A program made the translations under genes and the position numbers. Below the pieces are notes generated by a model. The model searched no databases. It saw only the letters and a program-made list of their open reading frames with translations, and was not told the origin of the DNA. Shown here piece by piece: positions 44,253 to 55,815 of a stretch of DNA of 64,000 bases. Each line of letters starts with the position of its first letter. Positions within the stretch are counted from its first letter, which is position 1. Location of the stretch: positions 21,263-85,262 of the forward strand of contig NZ_JMLJ01000017.1 in assembly GCF_000686705.1 (NCBI RefSeq). The letters run 5' to 3'. This stretch comes from Clostridium hydrogeniformans DSM 21757. GTDB lineage: Bacteria > Bacillota > Clostridia > Clostridiales > Clostridiaceae.

Positions 44253-44354
44253 TAAAGCCTCACTTTAAAATTTCTATTTTACCTTATATATATTACTTAA
44301 GCTATCTTACCTACTAGTTAGTAGACTGTATTTTTATACTTAAGACAAAGTCTC

Positions 44355-44411
44355 TTAAGATTAAACTAAAGTTACAGGTCTTAAACCTTATCCCCCTCAG
44401 TTTAATCTTAA
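44355..44411 (-). terminator. Hairpin after ecfT
   Basis: A 13-base stem (44355-44367 with 44399-44411) lies just after the ecfT stop codon with a 31-base loop. No clear T-run follows, so it may only weaken readthrough into truA. Confidence 0.4.
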
Positions 44412-44413
44412 AA

Positions 44414-45208
44414 TTATCTAATAAATATAGATGCAGCTGCAAATCCAAAGAAGGTAACAAAAGCTATAGCATCTATTCCTTCCATCTTAAGCTGTTTCAT
44501 TCTAGTTCTACCTTCTCCACCTCTATAGCATCTTGCTTCCATAGCCATTGCAAGCTCTTCTGCTCTTCTAAAGGAAGATATAAATAATGGTACTAAAAGA
44601 GGTATTAAACTCTTTGCCTTTTGTATAAGCTTTCCACTTTCAAAATCAGCACCTCTTGCCATCTGTGCTTTCATTATTTTATCCGTCTCATCCATTAAAG
44701 TTGGTATGAATCTTAATGCTATAGTCATCATCATAGCAAGTTCATGAGCTGGTACTCCTATCTTCTTAAATGGGTTTAGAAGCTTCTCTATACCATCTGT
44801 AAGCTCTATAGGAGAAGTAGTTAGTGTAAGTAAGGATGATCCCATTATCAAAAATACAAGCCTTAATACCATAAATAAAGCAGTATTTACACCCTCTTTA
44901 TATATTTTTAAGAACTTCCATTGAAATAATAATTCCTTTCCTTCAATCATAAAGACATTCAATAGGGCGGTTATTATTATTAGCATAAAAACTGGTTTCA
45001 ATCCCTTATATAAATACTTAGGAGATAATTTAGCCACCCATACAATAATACCTAAAAAGGCAACTACAAAAATGTATCCCACAAAGCTCTTAATTAAGAA
45101 TAATTGAATTATAAACAGTATAGCAGTAAGTATTTTAGTTCTTGGGTCAAGTCTATGTATAAAAGAATCCCCTGGAACATATTGACCTATAGTTATATCC
45201 TTAATCAT
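44414..45208 (-). CDS. ecfT: ECF transporter transmembrane protein EcfT
   Basis: EcfT is the membrane scaffold shared by many vitamin-binding S components. The 264 residues have five or so transmembrane segments. The two coupling motifs that touch the ATPases are visible as AQMARGADF (about 181) and [10 protein letters not shown] (about 223), both with the Ala-Arg-Gly-like core. Its ATG overlaps the ecfA2 stop by 4 bases. Confidence 0.95.
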   Translation of the reverse strand: MIKDITIGQYVPGDSFIHRLDPRTKILTAILFIIQLFLIKSFVGYIFVVAFLGIIVWVAKLSPKYLYKGLKPVFMLIIITALLNVFMIEGKELLFQWKFLKIYKEGVNTALFMVLRLVFLIMGSSLLTLTTSPIELTDGIEKLLNPFKKIGVPAHELAMMMTIALRFIPTLMDETDKIMKAQMARGADFESGKLIQKAKSLIPLLVPLFISSFRRAEELAMAMEARCYRGGEGRTRMKQLKMEGIDAIAFVTFFGFAAASIFIR

Positions 45209-46068
45209 TTAGTTTCTGCCCCCTTAAAGTATTTTAAGAGCTCATCCTTAGCTGTAGAAACAGTAAAAATATTATCATCTATATTAAACCCTCTCTCCTT
45301 AAGAGCTCTTATTAAATAGGTCACTTGAGGAGCTGCAAGCCCAACCTCTTCTAGTGTATCTATATTTCTAAATACCTCATTAGGTCTCCCATCTAATATA
45401 CATTTTCCTTTATTCATAACAACTACCCTATCAGCTACTTTAGCTACATCCTCCATACTATGAGACACAAGAATTATTGTCATGTTATACTCTTTATGAA
45501 GCTTCTTTATTTGATACAATATTTCATCTCTGCCCTTAGGATCAAGTCCTGCTGTAGGTTCATCCAATATTAAAATCCTTGGCTCCATTGCAACTACTCC
45601 TGCAATAGCTACCCTTCTTTTTTGTCCTCCACTTAACTCAAAGGGAGACTTATCTTTATAGGTTTCATAGTCAAGACCAACCATTTTCATAGCCCTTTTT
45701 ACCCTAGTATCAATCTCTTTATCTGATAACCCTAAATTTTTAGGTCCAAATTGTATATCCTTTTCAATAGTTTCTTCAAAAAGTTGATATTCAGGATATT
45801 GAAAAACTAATCCAACCTTTTTTCTTATATCACTTAATTTTACACCTTTATTAAGTATATCAGTTCCATCTATTATTATTTTTCCTGAAGTAGGCTTTAA
45901 TAAACCATTTAAGTGCTGTATAAGGGTAGACTTTCCTGATCCAGTATGTCCTATAAGCGCTATAAACTCTCCATCATTTAACTCAATAGAGATATCATCT
46001 AAAGCTATTTTTTCAAAGGGTGACTTAGCCATATAAATATGTGTTAAATTTTCTATTTTAATTGACAT
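45205..46068 (-). CDS. ecfA2: ECF transporter ATP-binding protein EcfA2
   Basis: This 287-residue ATPase has Walker [11 protein letters not shown], the signature [14 protein letters not shown], Walker [13 protein letters not shown] and H-loop VSHSMED. It is the second of two different ATPases that pair in group II ECF transporters. It overlaps ecfA1 by 16 bases. Confidence 0.95.
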   Translation of the reverse strand: MSIKIENLTHIYMAKSPFEKIALDDISIELNDGEFIALIGHTGSGKSTLIQHLNGLLKPTSGKIIIDGTDILNKGVKLSDIRKKVGLVFQYPEYQLFEETIEKDIQFGPKNLGLSDKEIDTRVKRAMKMVGLDYETYKDKSPFELSGGQKRRVAIAGVVAMEPRILILDEPTAGLDPKGRDEILYQIKKLHKEYNMTIILVSHSMEDVAKVADRVVVMNKGKCILDGRPNEVFRNIDTLEEVGLAAPQVTYLIRALKERGFNIDDNIFTVSTAKDELLKYFKGAETK

Positions 46069-46898
46069 AACGCATCCACCATTTCATTTATAGTTAATAT
46101 TTCTTCATTTATCTTTATACCATTTTCATTTAATTCATAAGCAAGTTCTGTAACTTGAGGTACATCAAGACCTATCTTTTTCATTAAAGGAACCTTACTA
46201 AATACATCCTTTGGTTTTCCCTCAAGTACTATTTTACCATTATCCATTACTACAATTCTATCTGCCTCTACTGCTTCTTCCATATAGTGGGTTATAAGAA
46301 CTATAGTAATACCAAATTCCTTATTTAATTCTTTTATTGTTCTAACCACTTCTTTTCTACCAGAAGGATCCAGCATTGCTGTTGGTTCATCTAAAATTAT
46401 ACATTTAGGCCTCATTGCAAGTATTCCTGCTATAGCTACTCTTTGCTTTTGCCCTCCTGATAATAAATGTGGTGCATGTCTTCTATAATCATACATTCCA
46501 ACTCTTTTAAGACTCTCATCTACTCTTTTTCTTATTTCTTCTGATGGAACCCCTAGGTTCTCTGGTCCAAAGGCTACATCTTCCTCTACAATAGTTGCAA
46601 CTAATTGGTTATCAGGGTTTTGGAAAACCATTCCTGCAGTGCTTCTTACCTTCCATGTATTATTTTCATCAGTAGTATCCATACCATCTATGTAAATTTT
46701 ACCTCCACTTGGAAGTAGCAAAGCATTCATATGCTTAGCTATTGTGGATTTTCCGGACCCATTATGGCCTAAAACTACAAGAAACTCACCTTCAGTTACC
46801 TCTAGGTTAACTCCATTTACAGCATACTTTTCTTCACTACCCTCATATGTAGTATACTTATAGGTGAGATCTTCACATAAAATCATCTTATCTTTCAT
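46053..46898 (-). CDS. ecfA1: ECF transporter ATP-binding protein EcfA1
   Basis: This 281-residue partner ATPase has [49 protein letters not shown] and [13 protein letters not shown] precedes its ATG. A terminator lies between rplQ and this gene, and a 300-base AT-rich gap would have room for a separate promoter. Confidence 0.95.
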   Translation of the reverse strand: MKDKMILCEDLTYKYTTYEGSEEKYAVNGVNLEVTEGEFLVVLGHNGSGKSTIAKHMNALLLPSGGKIYIDGMDTTDENNTWKVRSTAGMVFQNPDNQLVATIVEEDVAFGPENLGVPSEEIRKRVDESLKRVGMYDYRRHAPHLLSGGQKQRVAIAGILAMRPKCIILDEPTAMLDPSGRKEVVRTIKELNKEFGITIVLITHYMEEAVEADRIVVMDNGKIVLEGKPKDVFSKVPLMKKIGLDVPQVTELAYELNENGIKINEEILTINEMVDALCQLK

Positions 46899-47155
46899 AA
46901 ATTATAACCTCCACAAAGTAAAACCTTTAAAGTCAGTTTTACTCACCTTAAAATATAGTTCTACCCTTCTCAATACCTTAATATTTACTAATTTCATATA
47001 TAATAAGAACTCTTACACTTGGTTCTAAAAAATAAGCACTAGAAATAATCCAACAAAAATCCTAAACTAGATATTTTCTACTACTTACCCTATTATAAAA
47101 AACTTTTTGTACTTATACAATAATATAAGAAATATTTATTTTTATATAGTAAAAT

Positions 47156-47180
47156 GGGGACTAAGTTTAACTTAATCCCC
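47156..47180 (-). terminator. Terminator after rplQ
   Basis: Ten pairs (47156-47165 with 47171-47180, one G-U) form a GGGGA/TCCCC-based stem, 17 bases beyond rplQ. The minus-strand tail is ATTTTACTAT. It marks the end of the ribosomal super-operon. Confidence 0.75.
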
Positions 47181-47196
47181 TTTAAAATACACCATA

Positions 47197-47538
47197 CTAT
47201 ACTAATTCTAGTATAACTGTTTCAGCTGCATCTCCTCTTCTTGGACCAACTTTATACATTCTAGTGTATCCACCATTTCTTTCTGCATACTTTGGAGCTA
47301 CGTTATCAAATAAATTTGTAACTACATCTTCCTCTGTTACAAAAGAAAGTACTTGTCTTCTTGAATGAAGATCCCCTGCCTTTGCAAGAGTTATCATTTT
47401 TTCAGCTATTCTTCTAGTTTCCTTAGCTCTTGCTTCAGTTGTTTCTATCTTACCATGTTTTAAGAAACTAGTAACAAGATTTCTTAGCATAGCTCTTCTC
47501 TGGTCAGTAGGACGACCTAATTTACGTTGAACTGCCAT
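47197..47538 (-). CDS. rplQ: 50S ribosomal protein L17
   Basis: The 113-residue protein begins [20 protein letters not shown] and ends in [16 protein letters not shown], both diagnostic. It is the last gene of the alpha operon, 13 bases after rpoA. Confidence 0.98.
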   Translation of the reverse strand: MAVQRKLGRPTDQRRAMLRNLVTSFLKHGKIETTEARAKETRRIAEKMITLAKAGDLHSRRQVLSFVTEEDVVTNLFDNVAPKYAERNGGYTRMYKVGPRRGDAAETVILELV

Positions 47539-47550
47539 GACTTTACCTCC

Positions 47551-48498
47551 TTACTCGTCGTTTAATCTTAAGCTTAGTCCTAAGTCCTTAAGCTTTTTCT
47601 CTACTTCTTCAAGAGATTTTTTTCCTAGATTTCTAACCTTCATCATATCATCCATAGATCTTTGTGCAAGCTCTTGAACACTATTGATGCCTGCTCTCTT
47701 TAAACAGTTATAAGATCTAACTGATAAATCAAGCTCTTCTATGGTCATTTCTAGTACTTTCTCTTTTTTATCTTCTTCTTTTTCTATCATTATTTCAACG
47801 TCATCAGCATTATCTGTTAGAGTTAAGAATAACTTAAAGTGCTCTATTAAGATTTTTGCTGATAAACTTATAGCTTCTTCTATTTTTATAGTTCCATTAG
47901 TCCATACTTCTAAAGTTAACTTGTCGTAGTCTGTTATTTGGCCTACTCTTGTGTTGTTCACAGTAAAGTTAACTCTTTTAACTGGAGTATATATAGAATC
48001 TATTGGAATTGAAGAAAGTGGTAGGTTATCACTTTTGTTTTTAGTTTGAGAAACATATCCTCTTCCCCTATTAACTGTGATTTCCATATATAACTTAGCA
48101 TTATCATCTAATGTTGCTATATGAAGATCTTTACTAATAACCTCAACATCTCCATCTGTTTTTATATCTGCTCCAGTAATAACTCCTGGTCCTTTAGCAT
48201 CTATATATACAGTCTTTGGACCATCTCCTGTCATCTTCAATGCAAGAGTCTTTATGTTTAATATAAGTTCTGTAACATCTTCCTTAACTCCAGGAACTGT
48301 TGAGAACTCATGTAAAACACCATCTATCTTAACAGAAGTAGCTGCTACTCCTGGTAATGAAGATAACAAAATTCTTCTTAGAGAGTTTCCAAGAGTTATT
48401 CCGTAACCTCTTTCAAGTGGCTCTACTATAAACTTTCCGTATGTTCCGTCTTCACTAACTTCAATACATTCTATTTTTGGCTTTTCTATTTCTAACAT
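47551..48498 (-). CDS. rpoA: RNA polymerase alpha subunit
   Basis: The 315 residues comprise the N-terminal assembly domain ([22 protein letters not shown], about 30-51), a linker and the C-terminal DNA-binding domain with two helix-hairpin-helix segments ([31 protein letters not shown]). A 112-base gap with a strong hairpin separates it from rpsD. Confidence 0.98.
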   Translation of the reverse strand: MLEIEKPKIECIEVSEDGTYGKFIVEPLERGYGITLGNSLRRILLSSLPGVAATSVKIDGVLHEFSTVPGVKEDVTELILNIKTLALKMTGDGPKTVYIDAKGPGVITGADIKTDGDVEVISKDLHIATLDDNAKLYMEITVNRGRGYVSQTKNKSDNLPLSSIPIDSIYTPVKRVNFTVNNTRVGQITDYDKLTLEVWTNGTIKIEEAISLSAKILIEHFKLFLTLTDNADDVEIMIEKEEDKKEKVLEMTIEELDLSVRSYNCLKRAGINSVQELAQRSMDDMMKVRNLGKKSLEEVEKKLKDLGLSLRLNDE

Positions 48499-48557
48499 TT
48501 ACAAACCCTCCTTAACTTTAAAAAATGGCAACCTTTTATGAGGGCAACTGATTCTAT

Positions 48558-48601
48558 AAATTTGCTTAGGTAGAAATATTTTTCTACCCAAGTGCAAATT
48601 T
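48558..48601 (-). other. Intergenic hairpin between rpsD and rpoA
   Basis: Bases 48558-48576 pair with 48581-48601 except for a two-base bulge. No U-run follows, so this is more likely an RNA-processing, stability or protein-binding site than a terminator. Confidence 0.5.
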
Positions 48602-48610
48602 TAAAAGCTA

Positions 48611-49231
48611 TTACTTGCTGTATAACTCGACGATTAATGTCTCATTTACTGGTACATCAATGTCTTCTCTAGCAGGCTCAGCTACAACCTTACCTTCAAA
48701 GTTTTCTGGATTAGCTTGTAACCACTTTGGTAAAGTCTTAGGATTTTCAGCAAATACCTTAAACTTCTCCTTAGCCTTACTATTTTCACAAACAGTTATA
48801 ACATCATTAACTGATACCTTATATGAAGGGATATCAACTTTCTTTCCATTTACTAAGAAATGTCCATGAGTAACTAACTGTCTAGCTTCTGTTCTAGAAT
48901 TTCCGTAACCTAATCTATAAGCTACGTTATCTAATCTTAATTCTAAAAGCATTAATAGGTTCTCACCTGTTATTCCTCTTAGTTTATCAGCCTTTTCATA
49001 ATATGTTCTGAATTGGCTCTCTAGAACTCCGTATATTCTTCTAGCCTTTTGCTTCTCTCTTAATTGTGTTCCGTAGTTAGATATTTTCTTTCTGCTTTGA
49101 CCATGCTGACCAGGTGCATAGCTTCTTCTTGCAAAAGCACACTTTTCTGTAAAGCATCTATCACCTTTTAAGAATAGCTTCATACCTTCTCTTCTGCAAA
49201 GTCTGCAAGTAGCGCCAGTATATCTTGCCAT
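48611..49231 (-). CDS. rpsD: 30S ribosomal protein S4 (zinc type)
   Basis: The 206-residue primary-binding protein carries an N-terminal zinc finger (C9, C12, C26, C31). The S4 RNA-binding domain is in [25 protein letters not shown] (about 98-122). It sits in the alpha operon between rpsK and rpoA. Confidence 0.98.
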   Translation of the reverse strand: MARYTGATCRLCRREGMKLFLKGDRCFTEKCAFARRSYAPGQHGQSRKKISNYGTQLREKQKARRIYGVLESQFRTYYEKADKLRGITGENLLMLLELRLDNVAYRLGYGNSRTEARQLVTHGHFLVNGKKVDIPSYKVSVNDVITVCENSKAKEKFKVFAENPKTLPKWLQANPENFEGKVVAEPAREDIDVPVNETLIVELYSK

Positions 49232-49262
49232 TAATTACACCTCCTGTTATGTTAATAAATAA

Positions 49263-49658
49263 TTACACTCTTCTTCTCTTTGGTGGTCTACATCCGTTAT
49301 GTGGTATTGGAGTAACGTCTTTTATTAGACTTACTTCTAATCCAGCAGCTTGTAATGATCTTATAGCTGCTTCTCTACCTGATCCAGGTCCCTTAACGTA
49401 TACTTCAACACTCTTTAAACCGTGTTCCATAGCTGCTTTAGCTGCTGTTTCAGCTGCCATTTGCGCTGCAAATGGAGTACTCTTTCTTGAACCCTTGAAG
49501 CCTAGTCCGCCAGCACTAGCCCAAGATAATGCATTTCCTGCTGTATCAGTTAAAGTAACTATACTGTTATTAAAAGTTGACTTAATATGAGCTGCTCCCT
49601 GCTCAATATTCTTTCTATCTTTTTTTCTTCTGGTCTTTTTAACCTTCTGAGCTGCCAT
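49263..49658 (-). CDS. rpsK: 30S ribosomal protein S11
   Basis: The 131 residues have the signature [20 protein letters not shown] and the basic C terminus [11 protein letters not shown]. It lies between rpsM and rpsD with short gaps. Confidence 0.98.
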   Translation of the reverse strand: MAAQKVKKTRRKKDRKNIEQGAAHIKSTFNNSIVTLTDTAGNALSWASAGGLGFKGSRKSTPFAAQMAAETAAKAAMEHGLKSVEVYVKGPGSGREAAIRSLQAAGLEVSLIKDVTPIPHNGCRPPKRRRV

Positions 49659-49677
49659 TACATTCCCTCCTTACTTA

Positions 49678-50046
49678 TTACTTCTTCTTGTTAGCTATAG
49701 TCTTCTTAGGACCTTTTCTTGTTCTAGCATTAGTCTTAGTCTTTTGACCTCTTACTGGAAGTCCTCTTCTATGTCTAATACCTCTATAACATCCTATTTC
49801 AACTAATCTCTTTATGCTAAGAGCGACATCTCTTCTAAGATCTCCCTCAACTTTTAAATTCTTGTTTATATAATCTCTTATAGCATTAACTTCTTCTTCA
49901 GTTAAATCCTTAACTCTAGTATCAGAATTTACTCCTGTAGCTTCAAGAATTTTATGAGAAGTTGGTAGTCCTATTCCAAAGATATATGTTAAACCTATTT
50001 CAACTCTTTTTTCTTTTGGTAGGTCAACACCTGATATTCTTGCCAT
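49678..50046 (-). CDS. rpsM: 30S ribosomal protein S13
   Basis: The 122 residues begin [23 protein letters not shown]. The C-terminal [19 protein letters not shown] block contacts the P-site tRNA and S19. A 155-base gap separates it from rpmJ. Confidence 0.98.
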   Translation of the reverse strand: MARISGVDLPKEKRVEIGLTYIFGIGLPTSHKILEATGVNSDTRVKDLTEEEVNAIRDYINKNLKVEGDLRRDVALSIKRLVEIGCYRGIRHRRGLPVRGQKTKTNARTRKGPKKTIANKKK

Positions 50047-50201
50047 TAAAACTTACACCTCCTGGTAATTGAGATACACTAATCTTTTTGTACATCAATA
50101 AATTTTATAACCTTTTATTTATATATGAAATTTTAAGTCCTAAGGAAGTGAGCAATCCCTTCCTTATCAGCCGCACCTAAAACTTAATATCTTTGATAAT
50201 C

Positions 50202-50327
<126 letters not shown>

Positions 50328-50330
50328 TTA

Positions 50331-50549
50331 TTACTTTGCTCTCCAAGTAATTCTTCCACGAGTTAGGTCATATGGAGATAATTCCACAGTTACCTTATCT
50401 CCCGGAATTATTCTTATGAAGTTCATTCTTAACTTTCCTGATAAATGAGCTAATATTTTATGCCCACTTTCTAATTCTACTTCAAATGTTGCGTTTGGTA
50501 AAGATTCTAATACTCTACCTTCCATTTCTATAACATCATCTTTTGGCAT
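50331..50549 (-). CDS. infA: Translation initiation factor IF-1
   Basis: The 72 residues form the single S1/OB fold of IF-1 ([40 protein letters not shown]). It lies between the KOW-domain gene and rpmJ, a common Firmicute order. Confidence 0.97.
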   Translation of the reverse strand: MPKDDVIEMEGRVLESLPNATFEVELESGHKILAHLSGKLRMNFIRIIPGDKVTVELSPYDLTRGRITWRAK

Positions 50550-50566
50550 AAGGTAATCAAACCTCC

Positions 50567-50839
50567 TTAAATAATGCCTTTAGCTTTAAAAAACTTTTTT
50601 ATAATAACATCTACTTCTTTATTATTAGACATTATTACTTTTTTTATATCATCAGCTAAATCACTCGTAATATTTAAATGTCTTAGCTTCTTTTTCTTAG
50701 GAGCCTCTACGGTCTTCCTCTTTCCATCAGCAAGTAACACATAATTCTCATCTATTTGCTCTATGACAATGTAGTAATTACCTCTGTCTCTTCCTGATTT
50801 AGAAATTACAACTGTACCTATTAAATCATTGTCTTGCAA
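50567..50839 (-). CDS. KOW-domain RNA-binding protein (L14e-like)
   Basis: This small protein has a KOW motif, [21 protein letters not shown], and a basic [10 protein letters not shown] segment, resembling eukaryotic/archaeal L14e. The TTG at 50839 is chosen (90 residues) because AGAGGTG lies about 5 bases upstream and the protein then begins just before the KOW motif. An in-frame ATG at 50869 lacks a ribosome site. It sits between map and infA as in many clostridia; its role in translation is presumed, not shown. Confidence 0.8.
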   Translation of the reverse strand: MQDNDLIGTVVISKSGRDRGNYYIVIEQIDENYVLLADGKRKTVEAPKKKKLRHLNITSDLADDIKKVIMSNNKEVDVIIKKFFKAKGII

Positions 50840-50919
50840 ATTATTCACCTCTATGATTACCTTAGTCATAAGTTCTTATGCTAGATGCCATATGAATTTA
50901 TAACTAAGCAGAATTATCT

Positions 50920-51669
50920 CTATTTTATTAGAGTTAAAATTTCTGGACCTTCTGGTAGAATTACTACTGTGTTTTCATATTGTGCTGAAAGACTTTTATC
51001 GGCAGTAACAACTGTCCATCCATCAGCCTTAGTTACAACATGAAACTTTCCTATATTAACCATAGGTTCTATAGCTAACACCATTCCTTCAACCAGCTTT
51101 GGTCCCCTGCCTGGTCTCCCAAAATTCGGAACCTCAGGGTCTTCATGTAGGCTTTTGCCTATGCCATGACCCACGAAATCTCTTACTACTGAGAAGCCGT
51201 TTGTCTCAACATGAGTTTGTATAGCATGAGATATATCTGTAAGTCTCTTGCCTATAACTGCATTTTCTATGCCCTTAAAGAAGCTTTCTTCAGTAACTCT
51301 TATAAGTTTTGAAGCTTCCTCGGAAATGCTTCCTACAGGATATGTTCTTGCAGCATCTCCATGAAAGCCATTTACATAAGCTCCACAATCTAAAGTAACA
51401 ATGTCACCATCTTGAAGAACTCTATTTCCTGGTATTCCATGTACAACCTCATCATTTACACTTACACATAGTGTAGCCGGAAACCCACCATATCCTTTAA
51501 AGGAAGGCTTAGCTCCTTGCTTAGTTATAAATTCTTCTGCAATCTTATCTATATCAGCAGTAGTCATTCCTGGTTTTATAATTCCTTTAAACATTAAAAG
51601 AGTTTCACCAACAATTCTTCCTGCTTCTCTCATACAATCAATCTCTTGACTATTTTTGATATGAATCAT
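50920..51669 (-). CDS. map: Methionine aminopeptidase, type I
   Basis: The 249-residue metalloprotease removes N-terminal Met. Metal ligands are seen in DIVTLDCGAYVNGFHGDAART (two Asp), FVGHGIGKSLHEDPEVPN (His), LAIEPM (Glu) and the C-terminal SAQYENTVVI (Glu). Its ATG shares one base with the adk stop (TAATG). Confidence 0.97.
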   Translation of the reverse strand: MIHIKNSQEIDCMREAGRIVGETLLMFKGIIKPGMTTADIDKIAEEFITKQGAKPSFKGYGGFPATLCVSVNDEVVHGIPGNRVLQDGDIVTLDCGAYVNGFHGDAARTYPVGSISEEASKLIRVTEESFFKGIENAVIGKRLTDISHAIQTHVETNGFSVVRDFVGHGIGKSLHEDPEVPNFGRPGRGPKLVEGMVLAIEPMVNIGKFHVVTKADGWTVVTADKSLSAQYENTVVILPEGPEILTLIK

Positions 51670-52319
51670 TACTTATCTCTCCCTAGTATATTACATACAC
51701 TATCAAAAACTTCATTTATAGCTTTAGTTCCATCAACTACTTTAAGTAATTTTTCTTCATTATAGTAATTAATTAATGGTTGAGTCTGATTGTCATATAC
51801 TTGTAGTCTTTCTTTAACAGTAGCTTCATTATCATCTTTACGCTGAATTATGTCACTACCACATACATCACACTTACCTTCAACCTTTGATGGGTTAAAC
51901 TTTATGTGATAACTAGCTCCACAAGAAAGACAAACTCTTCTTCCAGTCATTCTATCTAATATGAAGTCTTTAGGAACATCTATTAATAAAGCACAATCCA
52001 TGCCTTCATTTTTATTCTGAAGAAATACTTTTAGGGCTTCAGCTTGAGCAACTGTTCTTGGAAATCCATCAAGTAGAAAACCTTTCTTACAGTCCTCATC
52101 AGATAATCTATCTTTAACTATATCAATAGTTAAAGAATCTGGAACTAACTGTCCATTATCGATATATCTTTTAGCTTCTACTCCTAAGGGAGTCTCTTCT
52201 GATATATTCTTTCTAAATATATCTCCAGTTGATATATGAGGTATATCATATCTGTTACTTATTGATTTAGCTTGAGTACCTTTTCCTGCACCTGGAGGAC
52301 CTAATAATATAATCTTCAC
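51669..52319 (-). CDS. adk: Adenylate kinase (zinc lid)
   Basis: The enzyme interconverts ATP + AMP and 2 ADP. With the GTG at 52319 the protein is 216 residues, the usual clostridial length, and starts at the family N terminus ([17 protein letters not shown]). GGAG lies 9 bases before it. A longer form from 52334 adds five residues. The lid domain holds four zinc cysteines (C130, C133, C150, C153). Confidence 0.96.
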   Translation of the reverse strand: MKIILLGPPGAGKGTQAKSISNRYDIPHISTGDIFRKNISEETPLGVEAKRYIDNGQLVPDSLTIDIVKDRLSDEDCKKGFLLDGFPRTVAQAEALKVFLQNKNEGMDCALLIDVPKDFILDRMTGRRVCLSCGASYHIKFNPSKVEGKCDVCGSDIIQRKDDNEATVKERLQVYDNQTQPLINYYNEEKLLKVVDGTKAINEVFDSVCNILGRDK

Positions 52320-52340
52320 CGGCATCATCTCCAATTTTTA

Positions 52341-53618
52341 CTATTTAAGAAATCCTTGATAATGACGCATTACTAGCTGTGACTCTATTTGTCTCATTGT
52401 ATCAAGTGATACACCAACTAAGATTAATAGCATTGTTCCTCCGAACTGTATGCCCTTAAATGGTGTGTATGCATCCATAACTAGTGGGAATATTGCAATT
52501 AAAGCTGCAAAAGTTCCTCCTAAAACAGAAATTCTATCTAAAACTCTCTCTATAAACTTAGCAGTTGGCTCACCTGGTCTAATTCCAGGAATAAATCCTG
52601 CTGACTTATGCATATTCTCTGCCATTTCATCTGGCTTAAATGTTACTTGAGAATAAAACCAAGTAAAGAATATAACAAAAATCGCATAAACCACCATATA
52701 AGCTGCACTGTCAGTTTTAAAGATACTATATGGACTTGTGTTTATCCAAGTAGCAAATGAAGAATTTGGGAAGAATTGTGCAATAGTTGGTGGGAACTGT
52801 AATACAGATAAAGCAAATATTATTGCTATAACTGCTGATCCACTTATACCTATTGGAATATGAGTTGATTGACCTTTATAGGTCTTATTTCCAACAGCCT
52901 TACCAGCGTATTGTACAGGTATCCTTCTTTCAGCAAGAGTCATTACTATTACTGCTAAAATCATTGCTACTGATATTATTATGAATAAAGACATTCCTAT
53001 TATATCAACATCACCGCTCTTTGTACGATCGATAAGCTGATATACCATTACAGGGAATCTAGATATTATATTTACAAATATTATAAGGGAAACACCGTTT
53101 CCTATGCCCTTAACTGTGATTTGATCTCCAAGCCACATTAAGAAAGCTGATGCTGCTATTAGAGGAACCATTATTAAAATAATTCCTAATGTTGATGTAT
53201 CTAATACAGCCCCAGTGTTCATGGCTAAGGCAACAATTCCATAAGCCATAAAAATTGAAAGAGGGATAGCTAAGTATCTAGTGACATTTTGTATCTTCTT
53301 TCTACCTTCTTCCCCTTCTTTGGACAATTGCTCTAGTTGAGGAATTGCCATAGTTAAAAGCTGCATTATAATAGAAGCATTTATGTATGGTGAAACCGCT
53401 AATGCAAATATACTAAATTTACTAAATGCCCCTCCTGCCATGAAATCATAGAAGTTAATTAAACCTCCTGCTTTATTCATGCTTTGTAATTGAGCTGTAT
53501 CAATTCCAGGAACAGGAATAAAGTTTCCTATCCTGAAAATTGCTACTAAAAATATGGTGTATAAAATTCTTTTTCTTAAATCTGGAACTTTCCATGCATT
53601 ACGTAGGGTTGATAGCAT
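52341..53618 (-). CDS. secY: Preprotein translocase subunit SecY
   Basis: The 425-residue channel protein has ten transmembrane segments. Typical blocks are FRIGNFIPVPGIDTAQL near the start, YINASIIMQLLT, GIGNGVSLIIFVNI, and the cytoplasmic loop MTLAERRIPVQYAGK. It lies between rplO and adk, as in the conserved spc operon. Confidence 0.98.
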   Translation of the reverse strand: MLSTLRNAWKVPDLRKRILYTIFLVAIFRIGNFIPVPGIDTAQLQSMNKAGGLINFYDFMAGGAFSKFSIFALAVSPYINASIIMQLLTMAIPQLEQLSKEGEEGRKKIQNVTRYLAIPLSIFMAYGIVALAMNTGAVLDTSTLGIILIMVPLIAASAFLMWLGDQITVKGIGNGVSLIIFVNIISRFPVMVYQLIDRTKSGDVDIIGMSLFIIISVAMILAVIVMTLAERRIPVQYAGKAVGNKTYKGQSTHIPIGISGSAVIAIIFALSVLQFPPTIAQFFPNSSFATWINTSPYSIFKTDSAAYMVVYAIFVIFFTWFYSQVTFKPDEMAENMHKSAGFIPGIRPGEPTAKFIERVLDRISVLGGTFAALIAIFPLVMDAYTPFKGIQFGGTMLLILVGVSLDTMRQIESQLVMRHYQGFLK

Positions 53619-53619
53619 T

Positions 53620-54060
53620 TTATACCACCTCGACTTTTCCTCCAGCTGCTTCTATTTTCTCAGCTGCAGATTTAGAGAATTTTGTAGCCTTTACTGTTAA
53701 CTTTTTCTCTAAGTTTCCGTTTCCTAATATCTTAACTCCGTCTAATAACTTACTTACTACTCTTCTTTCAAGTAATAATTCTAAAGTTACAACTGTTCCG
53801 TCTTCAAAGATATTTAATCTGTCAACATTTATTGTAACATACTCTTTTGCGAATATGTTTGTAAATCCTCTCTTAGGAAGTCTTCTGTATAAAGGCATTT
53901 GGCCTCCTTCGAAACCAGGTCTTACTCCGCCACCTGATCTAGAATTTTGACCCTTTTCACCTTTTCCAGCGTTTCTTCCTAATCCTGATCCAGTACCTCT
54001 ACCAACTCTTTTGGGAGCTTTTCTGCTTCCAGCTGCTGGTGTTAAATCATGAAGTCTCAT
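53620..54060 (-). CDS. rplO: 50S ribosomal protein L15
   Basis: The 146 residues begin [20 protein letters not shown], with the long glycine-rich RNA-binding extension [20 protein letters not shown] and the [18 protein letters not shown] block. Its stop codon is one base before the secY start. Confidence 0.98.
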   Translation of the reverse strand: MRLHDLTPAAGSRKAPKRVGRGTGSGLGRNAGKGEKGQNSRSGGGVRPGFEGGQMPLYRRLPKRGFTNIFAKEYVTINVDRLNIFEDGTVVTLELLLERRVVSKLLDGVKILGNGNLEKKLTVKATKFSKSAAEKIEAAGGKVEVV

Positions 54061-54084
54061 GCTACTTACACCTCCTCTTACTTA

Positions 54085-54264
54085 TTAAATTTCTTCTACT
54101 TTTAATAAGTAGTCAACTTTTTTAATCATACCTAATATCTGAGGTGTTCCCTCATGCTCTCTGCAAGCTCCTATTTTCTTTAAACCTAACGCGTTTGCAG
54201 TAGCTATATGATCTTTTTTTCTACCTATTAAGCTTTTTACTAAAGTAACCTTTATTTTAGCCAA
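54085..54264 (-). CDS. rpmD: 50S ribosomal protein L30
   Basis: This 59-residue protein reads [20 protein letters not shown] at the N terminus and [17 protein letters not shown] at the end. Translation starts at a TTG (54264), 7 bases after GGAGGG; no ATG or GTG is available in this frame. It lies between rpsE and rplO. Confidence 0.96.
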   Translation of the reverse strand: MAKIKVTLVKSLIGRKKDHIATANALGLKKIGACREHEGTPQILGMIKKVDYLLKVEEI

Positions 54265-54277
54265 GGCAAATCCCTCC

Positions 54278-54775
54278 TTAACCTAAAATTTCTTCAACAG
54301 ATTTACCTCTTAGCTTAGCAATTTGCTCAGCTGTTCTAAGGTTCGCTAATCCATTGATAGTAGCATTAACCATATTTTTTGGATTGTTAGATCCTAAAGA
54401 CTTAGCTCTAACGTCTTTTAATCCAGCAAGCTCAAGTACCGCTCTTGCAGGACCTCCAGCTATAACTCCAGTACCTTCAGCAGCTGGCATTATTAATACA
54501 TTACCAGTTCCGAATTTACCATTTATTCTATGAGGAACTGTTGTTCCAACTAATTCAACCTTAACTAGGTTCTTCTTGGCATCTTCTATTCCTTTTCTGA
54601 TCGCCTCAGGTATCTCGATAGACTTACCTATACCAACGCCAACGTGTCCGTTCTCGTCTCCAACAACAACTAAAGCGCTGAATCTGAAGTTTCTACCACC
54701 CTTAACAACCTTAGTAACTCTATTTATGTGTACAACTTTTTCTTTAAGATCTAGAGTGCTAGGATCGATTCTCAT
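54278..54775 (-). CDS. rpsE: 30S ribosomal protein S5
   Basis: The 165 residues show the double-stranded RNA-binding fold ([20 protein letters not shown], residues 11-30) and the block [20 protein letters not shown]. It is followed 13 bases on by rpmD. Confidence 0.98.
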   Translation of the reverse strand: MRIDPSTLDLKEKVVHINRVTKVVKGGRNFRFSALVVVGDENGHVGVGIGKSIEIPEAIRKGIEDAKKNLVKVELVGTTVPHRINGKFGTGNVLIMPAAEGTGVIAGGPARAVLELAGLKDVRAKSLGSNNPKNMVNATINGLANLRTAEQIAKLRGKSVEEILG

Positions 54776-54792
54776 GTATTTCCCTCCTTAAA

Positions 54793-55155
54793 TTAGAATT
54801 GTAGGCCAGCTTCTCTTGCTCCGTCTGCAAGTTCTTTTATTCTTCCATGGTATATGTATCCACCTCTGTCGAATACGACATCCTTTATACCATTTTCTAT
54901 AGCTCTTTTAGCAACCATTTCTCCTACTAATTTAGCAGCATCTTTGTTACTACCTACTTTATTAGTGAACTCTTTATCTAAGCTAGAAGCAGCAACTAAA
55001 GTTTTTCCAGCTACATCATCTATAATTTGAGCGTATATGTTCTTTTCACTTCTATAAACACTTAGTCTTGGTCTTTGAGAAGTTCCTGAAACTTTTTTAC
55101 GAACTCTTAGATGACGTCTAACTCTTTGTTCTTGTCTATCTTGCTTCTTTATCAT
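54793..55155 (-). CDS. rplR: 50S ribosomal protein L18
   Basis: The 120-residue 5S rRNA-binding protein has [20 protein letters not shown] (about 28-47) and the C-terminal [20 protein letters not shown]. Confidence 0.98.
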   Translation of the reverse strand: MIKKQDRQEQRVRRHLRVRKKVSGTSQRPRLSVYRSEKNIYAQIIDDVAGKTLVAASSLDKEFTNKVGSNKDAAKLVGEMVAKRAIENGIKDVVFDRGGYIYHGRIKELADGAREAGLQF

Positions 55156-55174
55156 TTAGCTTCACTCCTTTCTA

Positions 55175-55717
55175 TTATTTCTTACCAGTCTTACCTTCCT
55201 TACGTCTGATAACTTCATTAGAGTACTTAATTCCTTTACCCTTATATGGCTCTGGCTTTCTCCAGCTTCTGATATCAGCTGCAGCATCTCCAACTTTTTC
55301 TTTATCTATTCCCTTAACTAAAACTTGAGTTGTAGCTGGAACTTCAAAAGTAATTCCTTCTATTGGCTCTATTTCTACTGGATGAGAGAATCCAAGATTC
55401 ATAACAAGCTTCTTACCTTGTAATTGTGCTCTATAACCAACACCTACAAGATCTAAAGTCTTCTGATATCCTTCAGTTACTCCCTTAACCATATTATTTA
55501 TTAATGCTCTTGTTAAACCATGAAGAGATCTATGAGTTTTATGATCACTTGGTCTTGTAACAACAACTTCATTATTTTCAATTGCTATGTTTATATCTGT
55601 ATGCATAGCCTTTGTTAATTCTCCCTTTGGTCCCTTTACTGTAACAACGTTCTCTGGTGTTACAGTAACTGTTACACCATTAGGAATGGCTACTGGTAAT
55701 CTACCAACTCTTGACAT
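55175..55717 (-). CDS. rplF: 50S ribosomal protein L6
   Basis: The 180 residues begin [18 protein letters not shown]. The C-terminal signature [21 protein letters not shown] is present. It lies about 100 bases after rpsH. Confidence 0.98.
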   Translation of the reverse strand: MSRVGRLPVAIPNGVTVTVTPENVVTVKGPKGELTKAMHTDINIAIENNEVVVTRPSDHKTHRSLHGLTRALINNMVKGVTEGYQKTLDLVGVGYRAQLQGKKLVMNLGFSHPVEIEPIEGITFEVPATTQVLVKGIDKEKVGDAAADIRSWRKPEPYKGKGIKYSNEVIRRKEGKTGKK

Positions 55718-55815
55718 AATAGCACCTCCTACATTCCTTGTTTGTGTGCGGATATCTATATCTCGCTAATCTATACTTAACTATAATCTATATTTCAAAT
55801 CTCTTTTGTTCTAAA

